From assembly GCA_034660675.1 (NCBI GenBank), contig JAYEJT010000065.1, positions 1 through 15,717 on the forward strand: DNA of 15,717 nucleotides, read 5' to 3'. A program made the position numbers and the translations under genes. The notes beneath the pieces were generated by a model, which saw nothing but the letters and a program-made list of their open reading frames with translations, searched no databases and was not told where the DNA came from. This document shows, in pieces, positions 1 through 7,645 of the stretch. This DNA is from CG03 sp034660675 (GTDB lineage Bacteria; CG03). Numbering within the stretch: the stretch's first letter is position 1; every line of letters starts with the position of its first letter.

Positions 1-72
1 TGGCAACCGACTTTTTTGACTCAGATAGTTTAACTCTTACTATGAAAATACCGGAATTGTGGTTGTTTTTAA

Positions 73-115
73 ACCCTATTTTTAATTGTCGTCAGACCCT
101 AATTTTAATTGTCGT
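73..115. repeat. Pair of 20-bp direct repeats, possible insertion-sequence end
   Basis: Two near-identical 20-bp copies (ACCCTAWTTTTAATTGTCGT, one mismatch) lie at 73-92 and 96-115, separated by 3 bp, giving a 23-bp period. Short repeated blocks close to the tip are typical of some insertion-sequence ends, for example the IS21 family. That link is inference: no transposase is visible and the partner end would lie outside the window. The surrounding DNA is AT-rich and holds only a fragmentary ORF, which fits an accessory patch. Confidence 0.4.
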
Positions 116-399
116 TATATACCCAATGCTCTGATTGTTATATTCTCAACTTCCCTAATGTCTTTTTCAACGCCCTTTTTATAAACCACTTCACTTGTTT
201 CCCAAAATAAATCCACTTGTTCCTGAGCTAATTTATAATCCTGATGCAGATAAGCTTCCAAGGATCTCAAATATACCTCTTTTTGATTGCCCGCGTCAAA
301 TCCTATTTTTTCAGCGCTTGCCAATTCTTTCTCAGTTTTACTTATGGCTTTTCTCACTGCCTGCGGAAACAAATCCCTGATTGCGGCCTCAGGAATTTA
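115..399 (-). pseudogene. Fragmentary helical ORF, probable gene remnant
   Basis: An open frame of 94 codons runs from just after an in-frame stop at 397-399 down to the left repeat. It could start only at a TTG (370-372, 85 residues) with no ribosome-binding site. The protein is charged and predicted helical (many E, K and A, no signal or membrane segment), and I do not recognise the family. A second open stretch upstream, in another frame (about 406-500), encodes VVKGKIPDGVFI and looks protein-like but ends in a stop. This suggests one gene broken by a frameshift and stops. The last bases overlap the direct repeat at 96-115, so an insertion may have cut the 3' end. It could instead be a small genuine gene or chance. 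Confidence 0.3.
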
Positions 400-515
400 A
401 TGCAACACTCACAGAGAAAAAGTAAAATGAAAGAAAGGAGGAATAAATACGCCATCGGGTATCTTTCCTTTTACCACCGCTTTCAATATTCCTGATTCAA
501 TTGATTCATTCCGGT

Positions 516-1754
516 TTATCCTGTAAAATACAGGAAACGCGGCGCCGAAATCAAATATTTATCATCTTTATAAGCTTCCAGGACATCCTTATCCGTTACA
601 AGCTGAATGTACGGTACGCCTAAGATATCACTGAATCGCTTTCCTGTTTGAGAAAGTTTTGAATCATGAAGTTTGCATTCTATAAGAAGCAGGGGATTAC
701 CGTTCTTTATAATCAGGAAATCTACTTCTTTTTTATTGCGGTCGCGAATATATCTCAGGCCGTAATCACCCATGCCGTATTCATTCCATCTGTTTACCAT
801 CCTTAAAAGTGAAACGGCAACGGCATTTTCAAAATTAATTGCTTTATCTTTTATAACAGCCCAGTCATAAAAATAATATTTGTGCTCTTTTTTCAGAGCT
901 CTGTTTATTTTACTTGTCCACGGCATTATAGAAAAAACAAGATATATTTTCTTTAACGCTTCAAGCCAGGTGAAAACCGTTCTGTAATTCACGTTTAAAT
1001 CTTCACTCAGCGAATTTATGCTTAAAGGAGAACCTGTTTTTCCGGGGAGCATTAAAACTAATTGCTCCAGCCCGCTAATATCGTTTATTCTGGTGAGTTC
1101 CCTTATATCCTCGCGGGTTAAAAGCGTAAGATAATTTCGCTGCCATTTAAGCGTGAACCTTGCCGACGATTTTAAAAACGGCTCGGGAAAACCGCCGAAT
1201 TCCAGCCAATTCGTAAAATCAGCTTTTTTATCTTTTATTTTTCCGCTTATAAATTTTAATAATTTTTTCCCGTTGCCCTTGAGAAAAATACTGTCATCGT
1301 TCATCACTTCCGCCAGATTGCCCACCGCCTCCGATAATCCGAGCGGAAACATCCGGTAATGAAAATATCTGCCTGCCAAACTATCGCCGGACTTTGTGAA
1401 ATACTCCAGCCTCGCACTTCCCGTTATCAAAAACTGACATTCATCCTTATATACGTCGTAAATACCTTTGACAATATTTTTCCAGTTTTTAATTTTATGG
1501 ATTTCATCAAATACGGCAAGAGGATTACGATTTCCGCAGGCAGCCAAATATTTAGTTAAAAAATGCGGGTTTTTGTTATACATCCTAAAAACAAATGGAT
1601 CATCCCAGTTGAAATACAAGTTTTCGGATTTTCTTTTTTTTAACGCTTTCCGGGCAAATGTGGTTTTCCCCACCTGCCTCGGGCCGGATAAAAATATCAT
1701 TTTACCCCACGAAATATTCTTATCCCAAATATACGTTTTCTGTATTCTTTCCAT
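516..1754 (-). CDS. AAA+ ATPase with DUF4143 / PD-(D/E)XK-like C-terminus
   Basis: The 412-residue protein has the AAA_14 plus DUF4143 architecture. Walker A is GPRQVGKTT (residues 24-32), Walker B is LAVFDE (79-84) and a sensor-1-like TGSAR lies at 111-115. The middle (about 200-300) is helical, consistent with a winged-helix region. The C-terminus carries EVDF (343-346) followed by ECK (359-361), the D...ExK pattern of PD-(D/E)XK-like folds. Members are widespread, often horizontally acquired and mostly of unknown role, and no partner gene is visible here. The gene is visibly more AT-rich than the leu/ilv genes, supporting recent acquisition. The ATG at 1754 has no ribosome-binding site but sits at the predicted transcription start of a strong promoter. 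The stop is TAA. The family call is secure; the function is unknown. Confidence 0.9.
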   Translation of the reverse strand: MERIQKTYIWDKNISWGKMIFLSGPRQVGKTTFARKALKKRKSENLYFNWDDPFVFRMYNKNPHFLTKYLAACGNRNPLAVFDEIHKIKNWKNIVKGIYDVYKDECQFLITGSARLEYFTKSGDSLAGRYFHYRMFPLGLSEAVGNLAEVMNDDSIFLKGNGKKLLKFISGKIKDKKADFTNWLEFGGFPEPFLKSSARFTLKWQRNYLTLLTREDIRELTRINDISGLEQLVLMLPGKTGSPLSINSLSEDLNVNYRTVFTWLEALKKIYLVFSIMPWTSKINRALKKEHKYYFYDWAVIKDKAINFENAVAVSLLRMVNRWNEYGMGDYGLRYIRDRNKKEVDFLIIKNGNPLLLIECKLHDSKLSQTGKRFSDILGVPYIQLVTDKDVLEAYKDDKYLISAPRFLYFTG

Positions 1755-1760
1755 GGTGAT

Positions 1761-1789
1761 ATTATTGCATAAACATACAATATTGTCAA
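1761..1789 (-). promoter_or_regulatory. Sigma-70-type promoter giving a leaderless ATPase mRNA
   Basis: On the minus strand a perfect -35 TTGACA (1784-1789) is followed by a 17-bp spacer and -10 AATAAT (1761-1766). Only six bases (ATCACC) separate the -10 box from the ATG at 1754, so transcription should start at or next to the start codon. This explains the absence of a Shine-Dalgarno sequence. The rest of the 1755-1882 gap holds no gene. Confidence 0.65.
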
Positions 1790-1882
1790 GTCATTTATGT
1801 GCTTACCTGCAAAATTATCAAATGAGCTCCCGTGAAACTCCGTTCCTTCGGGGCTTTCTGATACTTTCGCGAAGTTTGTCTT

Positions 1883-2419
1883 TTATTTTTTTATGGAGTT
1901 CAGAAGTCCGCCGGCGGCGACAATCTTTTTTATGAATTCCGGAACGGGCTTCACTTTATAAACTTTTTTTGTGCGGGCGTTCGTTATTTCGCCCTTTTTC
2001 ATATCAACCGTTATTTCGTCCCCCGACTTACTGTCTTTTTTCATGTCGCAGACAAAAACCATAAGACCTATGTTTATGCAGTTACGGAAAAAAATCCTCG
2101 CGAAAGATTTGGCTATAACGGCCGAGATGCCCGAAGCCTTTATGGCTATGGGAGCGTGCTCCCTGGAAGACCCGCAGCCGAAGTTGTCTCCGGCGACGAT
2201 GATGTCTCCTTTTTTCACTTTCTTTCTGAAATCTTTATCCAGATCCTCCATGCAGTGCGCGGCAAGTTCTTTGGCATTGTCCGTTGTGAGGAACCTCGCA
2301 GGAATAATAACATCCGTATCCACCGAATTACCAACAACATAAGCGCGGCCCTTAATAATATTTTTTCCGCCGCTGGCGGATTTCGCACGCCACGGCGCAC
2401 TTTCAGCTTTGCTCAACAT
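1883..2419 (-). CDS. leuD: 3-isopropylmalate dehydratase small subunit
   Basis: LeuD pairs with LeuC to isomerise 2-isopropylmalate to 3-isopropylmalate in leucine synthesis. The 178-residue protein shows the swivel-domain hallmarks: DTDVIIPARFL (34-44) and FGCGSSREHAP (80-90), the latter binding substrate carboxylates. The family usually begins about 20 residues later, near GRAYVVG. The extension is supported here by a Shine-Dalgarno GGAG (2426-2429), six bases before the ATG, and by the lack of an ATG, GTG or TTG between codon 2 and the conserved start. The extension is partly encoded by the palindrome TCCGCCAGCGGCGGA. LeuD is the last gene of the ilvC-psd-pssA-leuACD run and lies 37 bp behind leuC. 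A homoaconitase small subunit is the only serious alternative, and leuA/leuC context favours LeuD. Confidence 0.95.
   Translation of the reverse strand: MLSKAESAPWRAKSASGGKNIIKGRAYVVGNSVDTDVIIPARFLTTDNAKELAAHCMEDLDKDFRKKVKKGDIIVAGDNFGCGSSREHAPIAIKASGISAVIAKSFARIFFRNCINIGLMVFVCDMKKDSKSGDEITVDMKKGEITNARTKKVYKVKPVPEFIKKIVAAGGLLNSIKK
2366..2380. repeat. 15-bp palindrome inside the leuD 5' end
   Basis: Six-base arms TCCGCC and GGCGGA flank a three-base loop, forming a perfect hairpin. It falls in the codons of the non-conserved LeuD extension (about residues 14-18). It may be a small mobile palindrome tolerated in frame, but one copy cannot prove that. Confidence 0.45.
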
Positions 2420-2456
2420 AATTTACTCCATATTTTTTCTGAATCCCACAATACCC

Positions 2457-3695
2457 CTAAAGCTGCTCAGGCGAGATTATCCTGCCCTTGAGAGCCGAAG
2501 CCGCCGCCGTGTACGGCGAGGCCAGATACACTTTTGATGTGACAGCGCCCATTCGGCCGACAAAATTTCTGTTGGTTGTGGATATTGCCGTCTCGCCTCC
2601 GGCCAGAACACCCATGTGACCGCCCAGACACGGCCCGCAGGTCGGCGGCGCTATAACACATCCGGCCTTCAAAAATGTTTCGATGTAACCCGCCTTCATC
2701 GCGTCACCATAGACCTGCTGGCTTCCGGGAAGAATAATGCAGCGCAGACCCGCGGCTACCTTTTTACCTTTCATTATTTTCGCCGCCTGAGCGAAATCGC
2801 TTATCCTGCCGTTTGTGCAGGAACCTATAACCGCCTGATCTATTTTCACATTATTGAATTTTTCTGCCGGCTTTACCTTGTCGGGGAGATGCGGCGCGGC
2901 GACCAGCGGCTTGACAGAACTTATGTCCATTTTGATGCTCTCCGCGGAAGGACCGTCTTCAAAAACGCGGGCTTTTCTTCCGGGCCGGCCCTTTACATAC
3001 TCCGCTGTCTTATTATCAGGCACGACAAAACCGGATTTACCGCCTGCCTCTATGGCCATGTTACACATTGTAAAACGCTCATCCATGGAGAGAGCGCGTA
3101 TAACCGGCCCTGAAAACTTCATGGCTTTATAATTGGCTCCGTTAACGCCTACCTTCCCTATGGTCAGAAGAATGAGGTCTTTCCCGGTTACAAATTTTCC
3201 CTTTTTGCCCGTGTAAACAAAATCCATGACCTCCGGAACCCTGAACCATATTTTTCCGGTCAGCATCGCGAAAGCAGCGTCGGTAGAGCCCACTCCCGTG
3301 GAAAAGGCCCCCAGCGCCCCGTATGTGCAGGTGTGGGAATCAGCGCCTATGACAACATCCCCCGGCTTGACAATTCCCTTCTCGGGCAGAATGACATGCT
3401 CCACACCGCCGTCGCCTATTTCAAAAAATTTGATTTTCTGTTTTTTCGCGAAATCTCTCAGGAATTTTACATTTTCAGCGGATTTGATGTCTTTGTTGGG
3501 AGTAAAATGATCACAGACGATCACAACAGCCGACGGATTTTTTATCTTTTTTCCCCTTTTCAGAAATTCCTTCACAGCCAGCGGCCCCGTCACATCGTTC
3601 ATCAAAACGACATCGCAGCGGGCCTCTATGTATTCTCCCGCGGAAACGCTTTTTCGGGCCGATGCACCGGCCAAAATATTTTCAACATAATTCAT
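2457..3695 (-). CDS. leuC: 3-isopropylmalate dehydratase large subunit
   Basis: LeuC is the [4Fe-4S] aconitase-fold subunit of isopropylmalate isomerase. The 412-residue protein carries the three cluster cysteines: C293 in GSCTNGR, and C353 and C356 in PTCGPCLGG. It also has the ADSHTCTYGALGAFSTGVGSTD-type segment (119-139) that shapes the active site. Its length and the early N-terminus fit the shorter bacterial/archaeal LeuC type (LeuC2/HACN-like) rather than the longer E. coli type. The start ATG follows the leuA TAG after a single base, with the Shine-Dalgarno GAGGG lying inside the last leuA codons, so translation is very likely coupled. Homoaconitase is a close relative, but with leuA and leuD on either side leucine synthesis is the natural role. 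Confidence 0.96.
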   Translation of the reverse strand: MNYVENILAGASARKSVSAGEYIEARCDVVLMNDVTGPLAVKEFLKRGKKIKNPSAVVIVCDHFTPNKDIKSAENVKFLRDFAKKQKIKFFEIGDGGVEHVILPEKGIVKPGDVVIGADSHTCTYGALGAFSTGVGSTDAAFAMLTGKIWFRVPEVMDFVYTGKKGKFVTGKDLILLTIGKVGVNGANYKAMKFSGPVIRALSMDERFTMCNMAIEAGGKSGFVVPDNKTAEYVKGRPGRKARVFEDGPSAESIKMDISSVKPLVAAPHLPDKVKPAEKFNNVKIDQAVIGSCTNGRISDFAQAAKIMKGKKVAAGLRCIILPGSQQVYGDAMKAGYIETFLKAGCVIAPPTCGPCLGGHMGVLAGGETAISTTNRNFVGRMGAVTSKVYLASPYTAAASALKGRIISPEQL

Positions 3696-3696
3696 A

Positions 3697-5208
3697 CTAC
3701 CCTCTTTTTTTACTTTTTTTCAGTTCAAATTTATTAAGCGCGGAAATATAAGCCAAAATGGAAGCCTCTATTATGTCCGTTGATGACGACACCCCCGCCA
3801 ACACTTTTTTTCCGAAAGCAACTCTGAGCCGCGCTTCGCCCTGCGCGTCTTTTCCGACGGTGATGGACTTCACTTGATAATCGGCGAGTTTGCCCTTTCT
3901 GCCGCTAACGGCTTCCACCGCTTTAAAAACGCTGTCAACGGGACCGTCTCCCGAGGCTTCGCCCTTAAAAATTTTACCGCCTTTTTTTAGCGTAACCCTG
4001 CCCTTTGAACCCGCGGGGGTGGTGTGCACCTCAAAATTTTTCAATTCAAAACCGTCTCTTCTGCCCATATCTTTTTCGATAAGAGCTATTATATCCTCAT
4101 CATAAATTTTTTTCTTTTTGTCGGCCAGCTTTTTAAACGCCTTGAATATTTCGCTCAGCTTATCTTTCTCGACCAAAAAACCTAATTCTTTAAGTTTTTT
4201 ATCCAGAGCCGCCCGGCCGGAATGCTTTCCGAGCACAAGCTGCGAACCCGATATTCCCACATCCTCCGGCCTCATTATTTCGTATGTCTGAGCTTTTTTC
4301 AGCACACCGTCCTGATGGATACCGGCCTCGTGGGCAAAAGCGTTGGCCCCGACAATGGCTTTGTTCTGCTGAACGGCAATGCCCGTCATGTGCGACACCA
4401 TCCCCGAAACACGGGATATCGCAGGGGTGAAAACGTGTGTTTTCATTTTAGGAAAACGCACATTGAGGGCCATAACAATCTCTTCCATAGCGGCGTTCCC
4501 CGCTCGTTCGCCCAGACCGTTCACCGTACATTCCACCTGTCCGGCTCCCGCAATAACAGACGTCAGAGAATTCGCAGTGGCCAAACCCAAATCGTTGTGG
4601 CAGTGCACCGAAAAAACGGCTTTGTGCGAATTTTTTACATTAGTCAGTAAATAACTTATGAGTTTCCCCATCTCATCCGGATAAGCATAACCAACGGTAT
4701 CCGGAATATTTATTATTTTAGCTCCGGCGGATATAACTTTTTCCACTATTTTGCAGAGAAATTTTTTATCGCTCCTTGTGGCGTCCTCGCAGGAGAATTC
4801 CACCTCATCACAGTATTTTCGCGCAAATTTTACAGATCCAACAGCACTTGAAACAACATCCGATTCTGACATCCTCAATTTGTATTTCATATGCACCGGC
4901 GAAGTCGCTATAAAAGTGTGTATGCGCTTGTGACGGGCTTTAGCAAGAGAACTGGCCGCAGCCGTTATGTCCTTTTCAAGGGCCCGCGCAAGAGAACACA
5001 CAGTCACATTCTTCACCGCCGAGGAAATCCGCTCTATGCTTTTGTAATCCTCGGGAGATGATATGGCAAACCCCGCCTCAATAACGTCAACTTTCATTTT
5101 TTCAAGCTCACGCGCTATTATGAGTTTCTGAGCGCTCGTGAGCGACGCGCCCGGAGATTGCTCCCCGTCGCGCAGAGTCGTGTCAAATATAATTATGTTT
5201 TTGGCCAT
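3697..5208 (-). CDS. leuA: 2-isopropylmalate synthase
   Basis: LeuA condenses acetyl-CoA with 2-ketoisovalerate, the committed step to leucine. From the chosen ATG the protein is 503 residues, usual for the family. The TIM-barrel catalytic domain starts at once with FDTTLRDGEQ (8-17) and contains metal-binding HCHND (202-206) and GLGERAGNA (231-239). The C-terminal part (about 390-500) is the LeuA allosteric dimer domain, with GDGPVDSVFKAVE and a GVSSSTDIIEAS segment, implying leucine feedback inhibition. A longer frame reaches 5331, but those 41 residues lie inside pssA and are not conserved. AAGGG before the ATG at 5208 supports the shorter start. It overlaps the end of pssA by 16 bases. 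Citramalate or homocitrate synthase are less likely given leuCD behind it. Confidence 0.95.
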   Translation of the reverse strand: MAKNIIIFDTTLRDGEQSPGASLTSAQKLIIARELEKMKVDVIEAGFAISSPEDYKSIERISSAVKNVTVCSLARALEKDITAAASSLAKARHKRIHTFIATSPVHMKYKLRMSESDVVSSAVGSVKFARKYCDEVEFSCEDATRSDKKFLCKIVEKVISAGAKIINIPDTVGYAYPDEMGKLISYLLTNVKNSHKAVFSVHCHNDLGLATANSLTSVIAGAGQVECTVNGLGERAGNAAMEEIVMALNVRFPKMKTHVFTPAISRVSGMVSHMTGIAVQQNKAIVGANAFAHEAGIHQDGVLKKAQTYEIMRPEDVGISGSQLVLGKHSGRAALDKKLKELGFLVEKDKLSEIFKAFKKLADKKKKIYDEDIIALIEKDMGRRDGFELKNFEVHTTPAGSKGRVTLKKGGKIFKGEASGDGPVDSVFKAVEAVSGRKGKLADYQVKSITVGKDAQGEARLRVAFGKKVLAGVSSSTDIIEASILAYISALNKFELKKSKKRG

Positions 5209-5966
5209 TTTGTTTTTTCCCTTCTCACACGTAATGTCATAATCACCAGATCCACCAGACCGTATAGAAGATAGGCTATCAGCATGAGAGATATCACGCT
5301 TTCCGGATACATTATAAAAAGCACCATCCACACAATCATTATTATGAAAACTCTCATGGGAAGCATGCCCGTGAGTTTGAACCTGCTCCCGTGAGGATAT
5401 CTTATTTTCGTCAGCATCAGAAATGAAATGAGAATTATAACGAAAGGCAGGATGTGGGCGAAAAACGGCGCTCTTTCAACAAGAAACCCGAAACTCCTTT
5501 TGGGAGAATCGGCTTTGTATATTTCCATAAGAAGCACGAAAGCCGCCATAAATCCCGCCGCCGCGGGCGAAGGCAGGCCTTCAAAATACTGGGATTTTTC
5601 GTCGGGCGAAGCGAAAGTGTTATAACGCGCCAGCCTGATTGCGGCAGTGAAAACATACAAAAGACAAACCGCCCAGCCGAGACGAAAATCCTGGAGATAG
5701 TATATCCACACCAAAAGAGCCGGCGCCACGCCGAAAGACACCATGTCGGCAATGCTGTCGAATTCCACGCCGAAACTCGAACTGGTGTTTGTCATGCGGG
5801 CAAGACGGCCGTCTATGGAATCCATCACCCAGCCTATAACAATCAGCCAGGCAGCCAGCGAATATTTACCCTGCAACGCAAAAATAACCGACATAAAACC
5901 GCATCCGATGTTTACCGCCGTAAAAACGCTGGGAAGATATATTCCGGTTCTGAACTTTTTTATCAC
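5193..5966 (-). CDS. pssA: CDP-diacylglycerol-serine O-phosphatidyltransferase
   Basis: PssA makes phosphatidylserine from CDP-diacylglycerol and serine at the inner membrane. The CDP-alcohol phosphotransferase motif is complete: D..DG..AR........G...D...D. Numbered from a TTG at 5993, these are D58, D61, G62, A65, R66, G75, D79 and D83. About seven hydrophobic segments span the rest. The start is uncertain: the frame can open at the TTG at 5993 or at GTG at 5969 or 5966. I prefer 5966 because GTGA overlaps the psd stop by four bases and the protein then begins close to IKKFRTGIYLPS, where the family normally starts. Psd directly upstream decarboxylates the product. The final bases overlap leuA. 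Confidence 0.93.
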   Translation of the reverse strand: MIKKFRTGIYLPSVFTAVNIGCGFMSVIFALQGKYSLAAWLIVIGWVMDSIDGRLARMTNTSSSFGVEFDSIADMVSFGVAPALLVWIYYLQDFRLGWAVCLLYVFTAAIRLARYNTFASPDEKSQYFEGLPSPAAAGFMAAFVLLMEIYKADSPKRSFGFLVERAPFFAHILPFVIILISFLMLTKIRYPHGSRFKLTGMLPMRVFIIMIVWMVLFIMYPESVISLMLIAYLLYGLVDLVIMTLRVRREKTKWPKT

Positions 5967-6604
5967 CACTTCGCTATTACCGACTGCGCGCAACCAAGAT
6001 GATCTCCCTCTTTTACCAGCACCTCACACGACGACGGAAATTCACAATCCACCTGCGAGCCGAATTTTATCATACCGAATTTCTCGCCCTGCATCGACGG
6101 ATCGCCCTCTTTTTTCCAGCACAGAATGCGGCGCGCTATGGATCCGACAATCTGAGTCACCGTTATCTCACCGCGAACAGTTTCAAACACCACATCGTTT
6201 CTCTCATTTTTGATGTGAGCGTCACTCCTTGACGCGTTTACAAAACTGCCGTGCGTGTAAGTTAACTTTTTCACCGTTCCCGCGTAAGGAACACGCTGAA
6301 TGTGATAATCGAAAATGCTCATAAAAATTCTGACTATTTTCGTACCCTCAGAGGTTTCCTCCACCGACAACACTCTTCCTGAAGCGGGAGAAAGTATGTG
6401 TTCCCCGGATGCGTTCACCTGTATGTCCGGGTCCCTGAAAAACCACAGCGTCCACACGGCAACAACAAAAACAAGCGCGGCCGCGTAAAAGTTCCAGCTT
6501 GAAAGCAGGCTCTTTTCCACCGGTATAAAAAGCGGTACCGTCAGGGCCGCAAGAACGGCTCCCAACGGCAAAATTACAGGTATGACCTCTTTTGAAATCC
6601 TCAT
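5963..6604 (-). CDS. psd: Phosphatidylserine decarboxylase, short (archaeal-like) type
   Basis: Psd converts phosphatidylserine to phosphatidylethanolamine and matures by self-cleavage, which leaves a pyruvoyl group. The 213-residue length fits the short form. An N-terminal hydrophobic pair (about 8-27 and 39-56) anchors it to the membrane. The cleavage site is FGS (181-183), predicted to split before S183. SIFDYH (96-101) and NERND (133-137) are family landmarks. In place of the usual SPADG, residues 72-76 read SPASG, so the Asp implicated in self-processing in this family is Ser75. The codon is TCA and clearly read. The start lies 6 bases after the ilvC stop with only a weak ribosome-binding site. 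Annotation is firm; full activity is less certain because of Ser75. Confidence 0.93.
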   Translation of the reverse strand: MRISKEVIPVILPLGAVLAALTVPLFIPVEKSLLSSWNFYAAALVFVVAVWTLWFFRDPDIQVNASGEHILSPASGRVLSVEETSEGTKIVRIFMSIFDYHIQRVPYAGTVKKLTYTHGSFVNASRSDAHIKNERNDVVFETVRGEITVTQIVGSIARRILCWKKEGDPSMQGEKFGMIKFGSQVDCEFPSSCEVLVKEGDHLGCAQSVIAKW

Positions 6605-6610
6605 GGGGAT

Positions 6611-7609
6611 TTACTTTTTCTCTTTCAGCCAGCGCATCATTTTCCTGAGCTTACCGCCTACTTTTTCAATTTTTAACTCGAAACTCTCTTTTCTCGCCTG
6701 ATTGAACACAGGGCGGCCCACTCTGTTTTCGAGCAGCCACTCTTTCGCGAATTCACCGGAAACGATTTCCCTGAGGATTTTTTTCATCTCTTTCTTCGTT
6801 TCATCCGTTATTATTCTCGGGCCCCTTGAGTATTCGCCGTATTCAGCTGTGTCGGAGATGGAATAATTCATCCAGCCTATGCCTTTTGTGTGCATAAGAT
6901 CAACGATGAGTTTCAGTTCATGAAAACATTCAAAATAAGCAATCTCCGGCTGGTAACCCGCTTCAACAAGCGTTTCAAAACCGGCTTTGACCAGCTCCAC
7001 AACTCCTCCGCAGAGAACAACCTGCTCGCCGAAAAGATCCGTTTCCGTCTCTTCCGAAAATGTCGTTTCAAGAGTACCCGCGCGCGTTCCGCCTATGCCT
7101 TTGGAATAGGCCAGAGCAAGGTTTTTCGCTTTTTTTGAAGCGTTCTGATAAACGGCTATGAGGTTCGGCACACCGCCGCCGGCGGCGTAAACGTCCCTGA
7201 CAAGATGTCCGGGGCCTTTGGGCGCAACCATCACAACATCAATTGTCGCGGGAGGTTTTATCTGTCCGAAACGGATATTGAAACCGTGGGAAAAACCCAG
7301 CACCATTCCCTTTTTCAGATTAGGCGCGACATCGTTTTTATAAATTATAGCCTGAAGCTCGTCGGGAACAAGCATCTGCACCCAGAAGGCCTTTTTAACA
7401 GCTTCCGCGCATGAGACAGGTTTGAAACCGTGTTTTTGCGCCAGTTTAAAATTGTCAGAACCCGTCAGATCGGCAACAATAACATTAACCCCTGAATCCC
7501 TGAGATTCTGAGCCTGCGCGTGCCCCTGCGAACCGTAACCTATAACAGCCACGGTTTTGCCTTTCAGCGCCGACAGTTTTGCGTCTTTGTCATAATAAAT
7601 TTTTGCCAT
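6611..7609 (-). CDS. ilvC: Ketol-acid reductoisomerase, class I
   Basis: IlvC rearranges and reduces acetolactate (or acetohydroxybutyrate) in valine, leucine and isoleucine synthesis. The chosen ATG gives 332 residues, the class I length, and follows a strong GGAGG (7618-7622) at eight bases. The longer frame to 7639 would begin about where transcription starts. The Rossmann motif is GYGSQGHAQ (24-32). Catalytic and metal residues are present: H108, K131, D191, E195, E227, E231 and S252. The cofactor loop after beta-2 reads ADLTGSDNF (46-54): the Arg that usually contacts the 2'-phosphate of NADPH is Leu48, an Asp sits at 47, and a usual Ser is Asn53. This suggests NADH use. It is the first gene of a six-gene run with psd, pssA and leuACD. 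Confidence 0.96.
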   Translation of the reverse strand: MAKIYYDKDAKLSALKGKTVAVIGYGSQGHAQAQNLRDSGVNVIVADLTGSDNFKLAQKHGFKPVSCAEAVKKAFWVQMLVPDELQAIIYKNDVAPNLKKGMVLGFSHGFNIRFGQIKPPATIDVVMVAPKGPGHLVRDVYAAGGGVPNLIAVYQNASKKAKNLALAYSKGIGGTRAGTLETTFSEETETDLFGEQVVLCGGVVELVKAGFETLVEAGYQPEIAYFECFHELKLIVDLMHTKGIGWMNYSISDTAEYGEYSRGPRIITDETKKEMKKILREIVSGEFAKEWLLENRVGRPVFNQARKESFELKIEKVGGKLRKMMRWLKEKK

Positions 7610-7645
7610 TTTTTTTACCTCCAAACTTCTTTTTATCAAGTTAGA

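Noticed and set aside
73..115. Possible start of a CRISPR array
   Set aside because: Only two 20-bp copies with a 3-bp gap; no spacer-sized intervals and no cas genes in view.
115..399. Assignment of the fragment to the Rpn/PDDEXK transposase-like family
   Set aside because: The helical, charged C-terminal look is only superficially similar; no catalytic motif is present.
427..495. Small plus-strand ORF beginning at ATG 427
   Set aside because: Only 22 codons, and the GGAGG-like sequence lies inside the ORF rather than upstream of it.
521..535. Hairpin CCTGTA/TACAGG at the ATPase 3' end as a terminator
   Set aside because: It lies in the last codons and is not followed by a T-run on the minus strand.
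516..1754. ATPase as part of a defence island
   Set aside because: No nuclease, methylase, toxin or other defence gene accompanies it; DUF4143 ATPases are common as single genes.
5209..5331. Longer N-terminus for LeuA
   Set aside because: These 41 codons are the out-of-frame 3' end of pssA and have no resemblance to LeuA; the ATG at 5208 sits right before the conserved start.
7610..7640. Leader-peptide attenuator or T-box upstream of ilvC
   Set aside because: The predicted leader is only about 30 bases and contains no regulatory codon run or paired stems.
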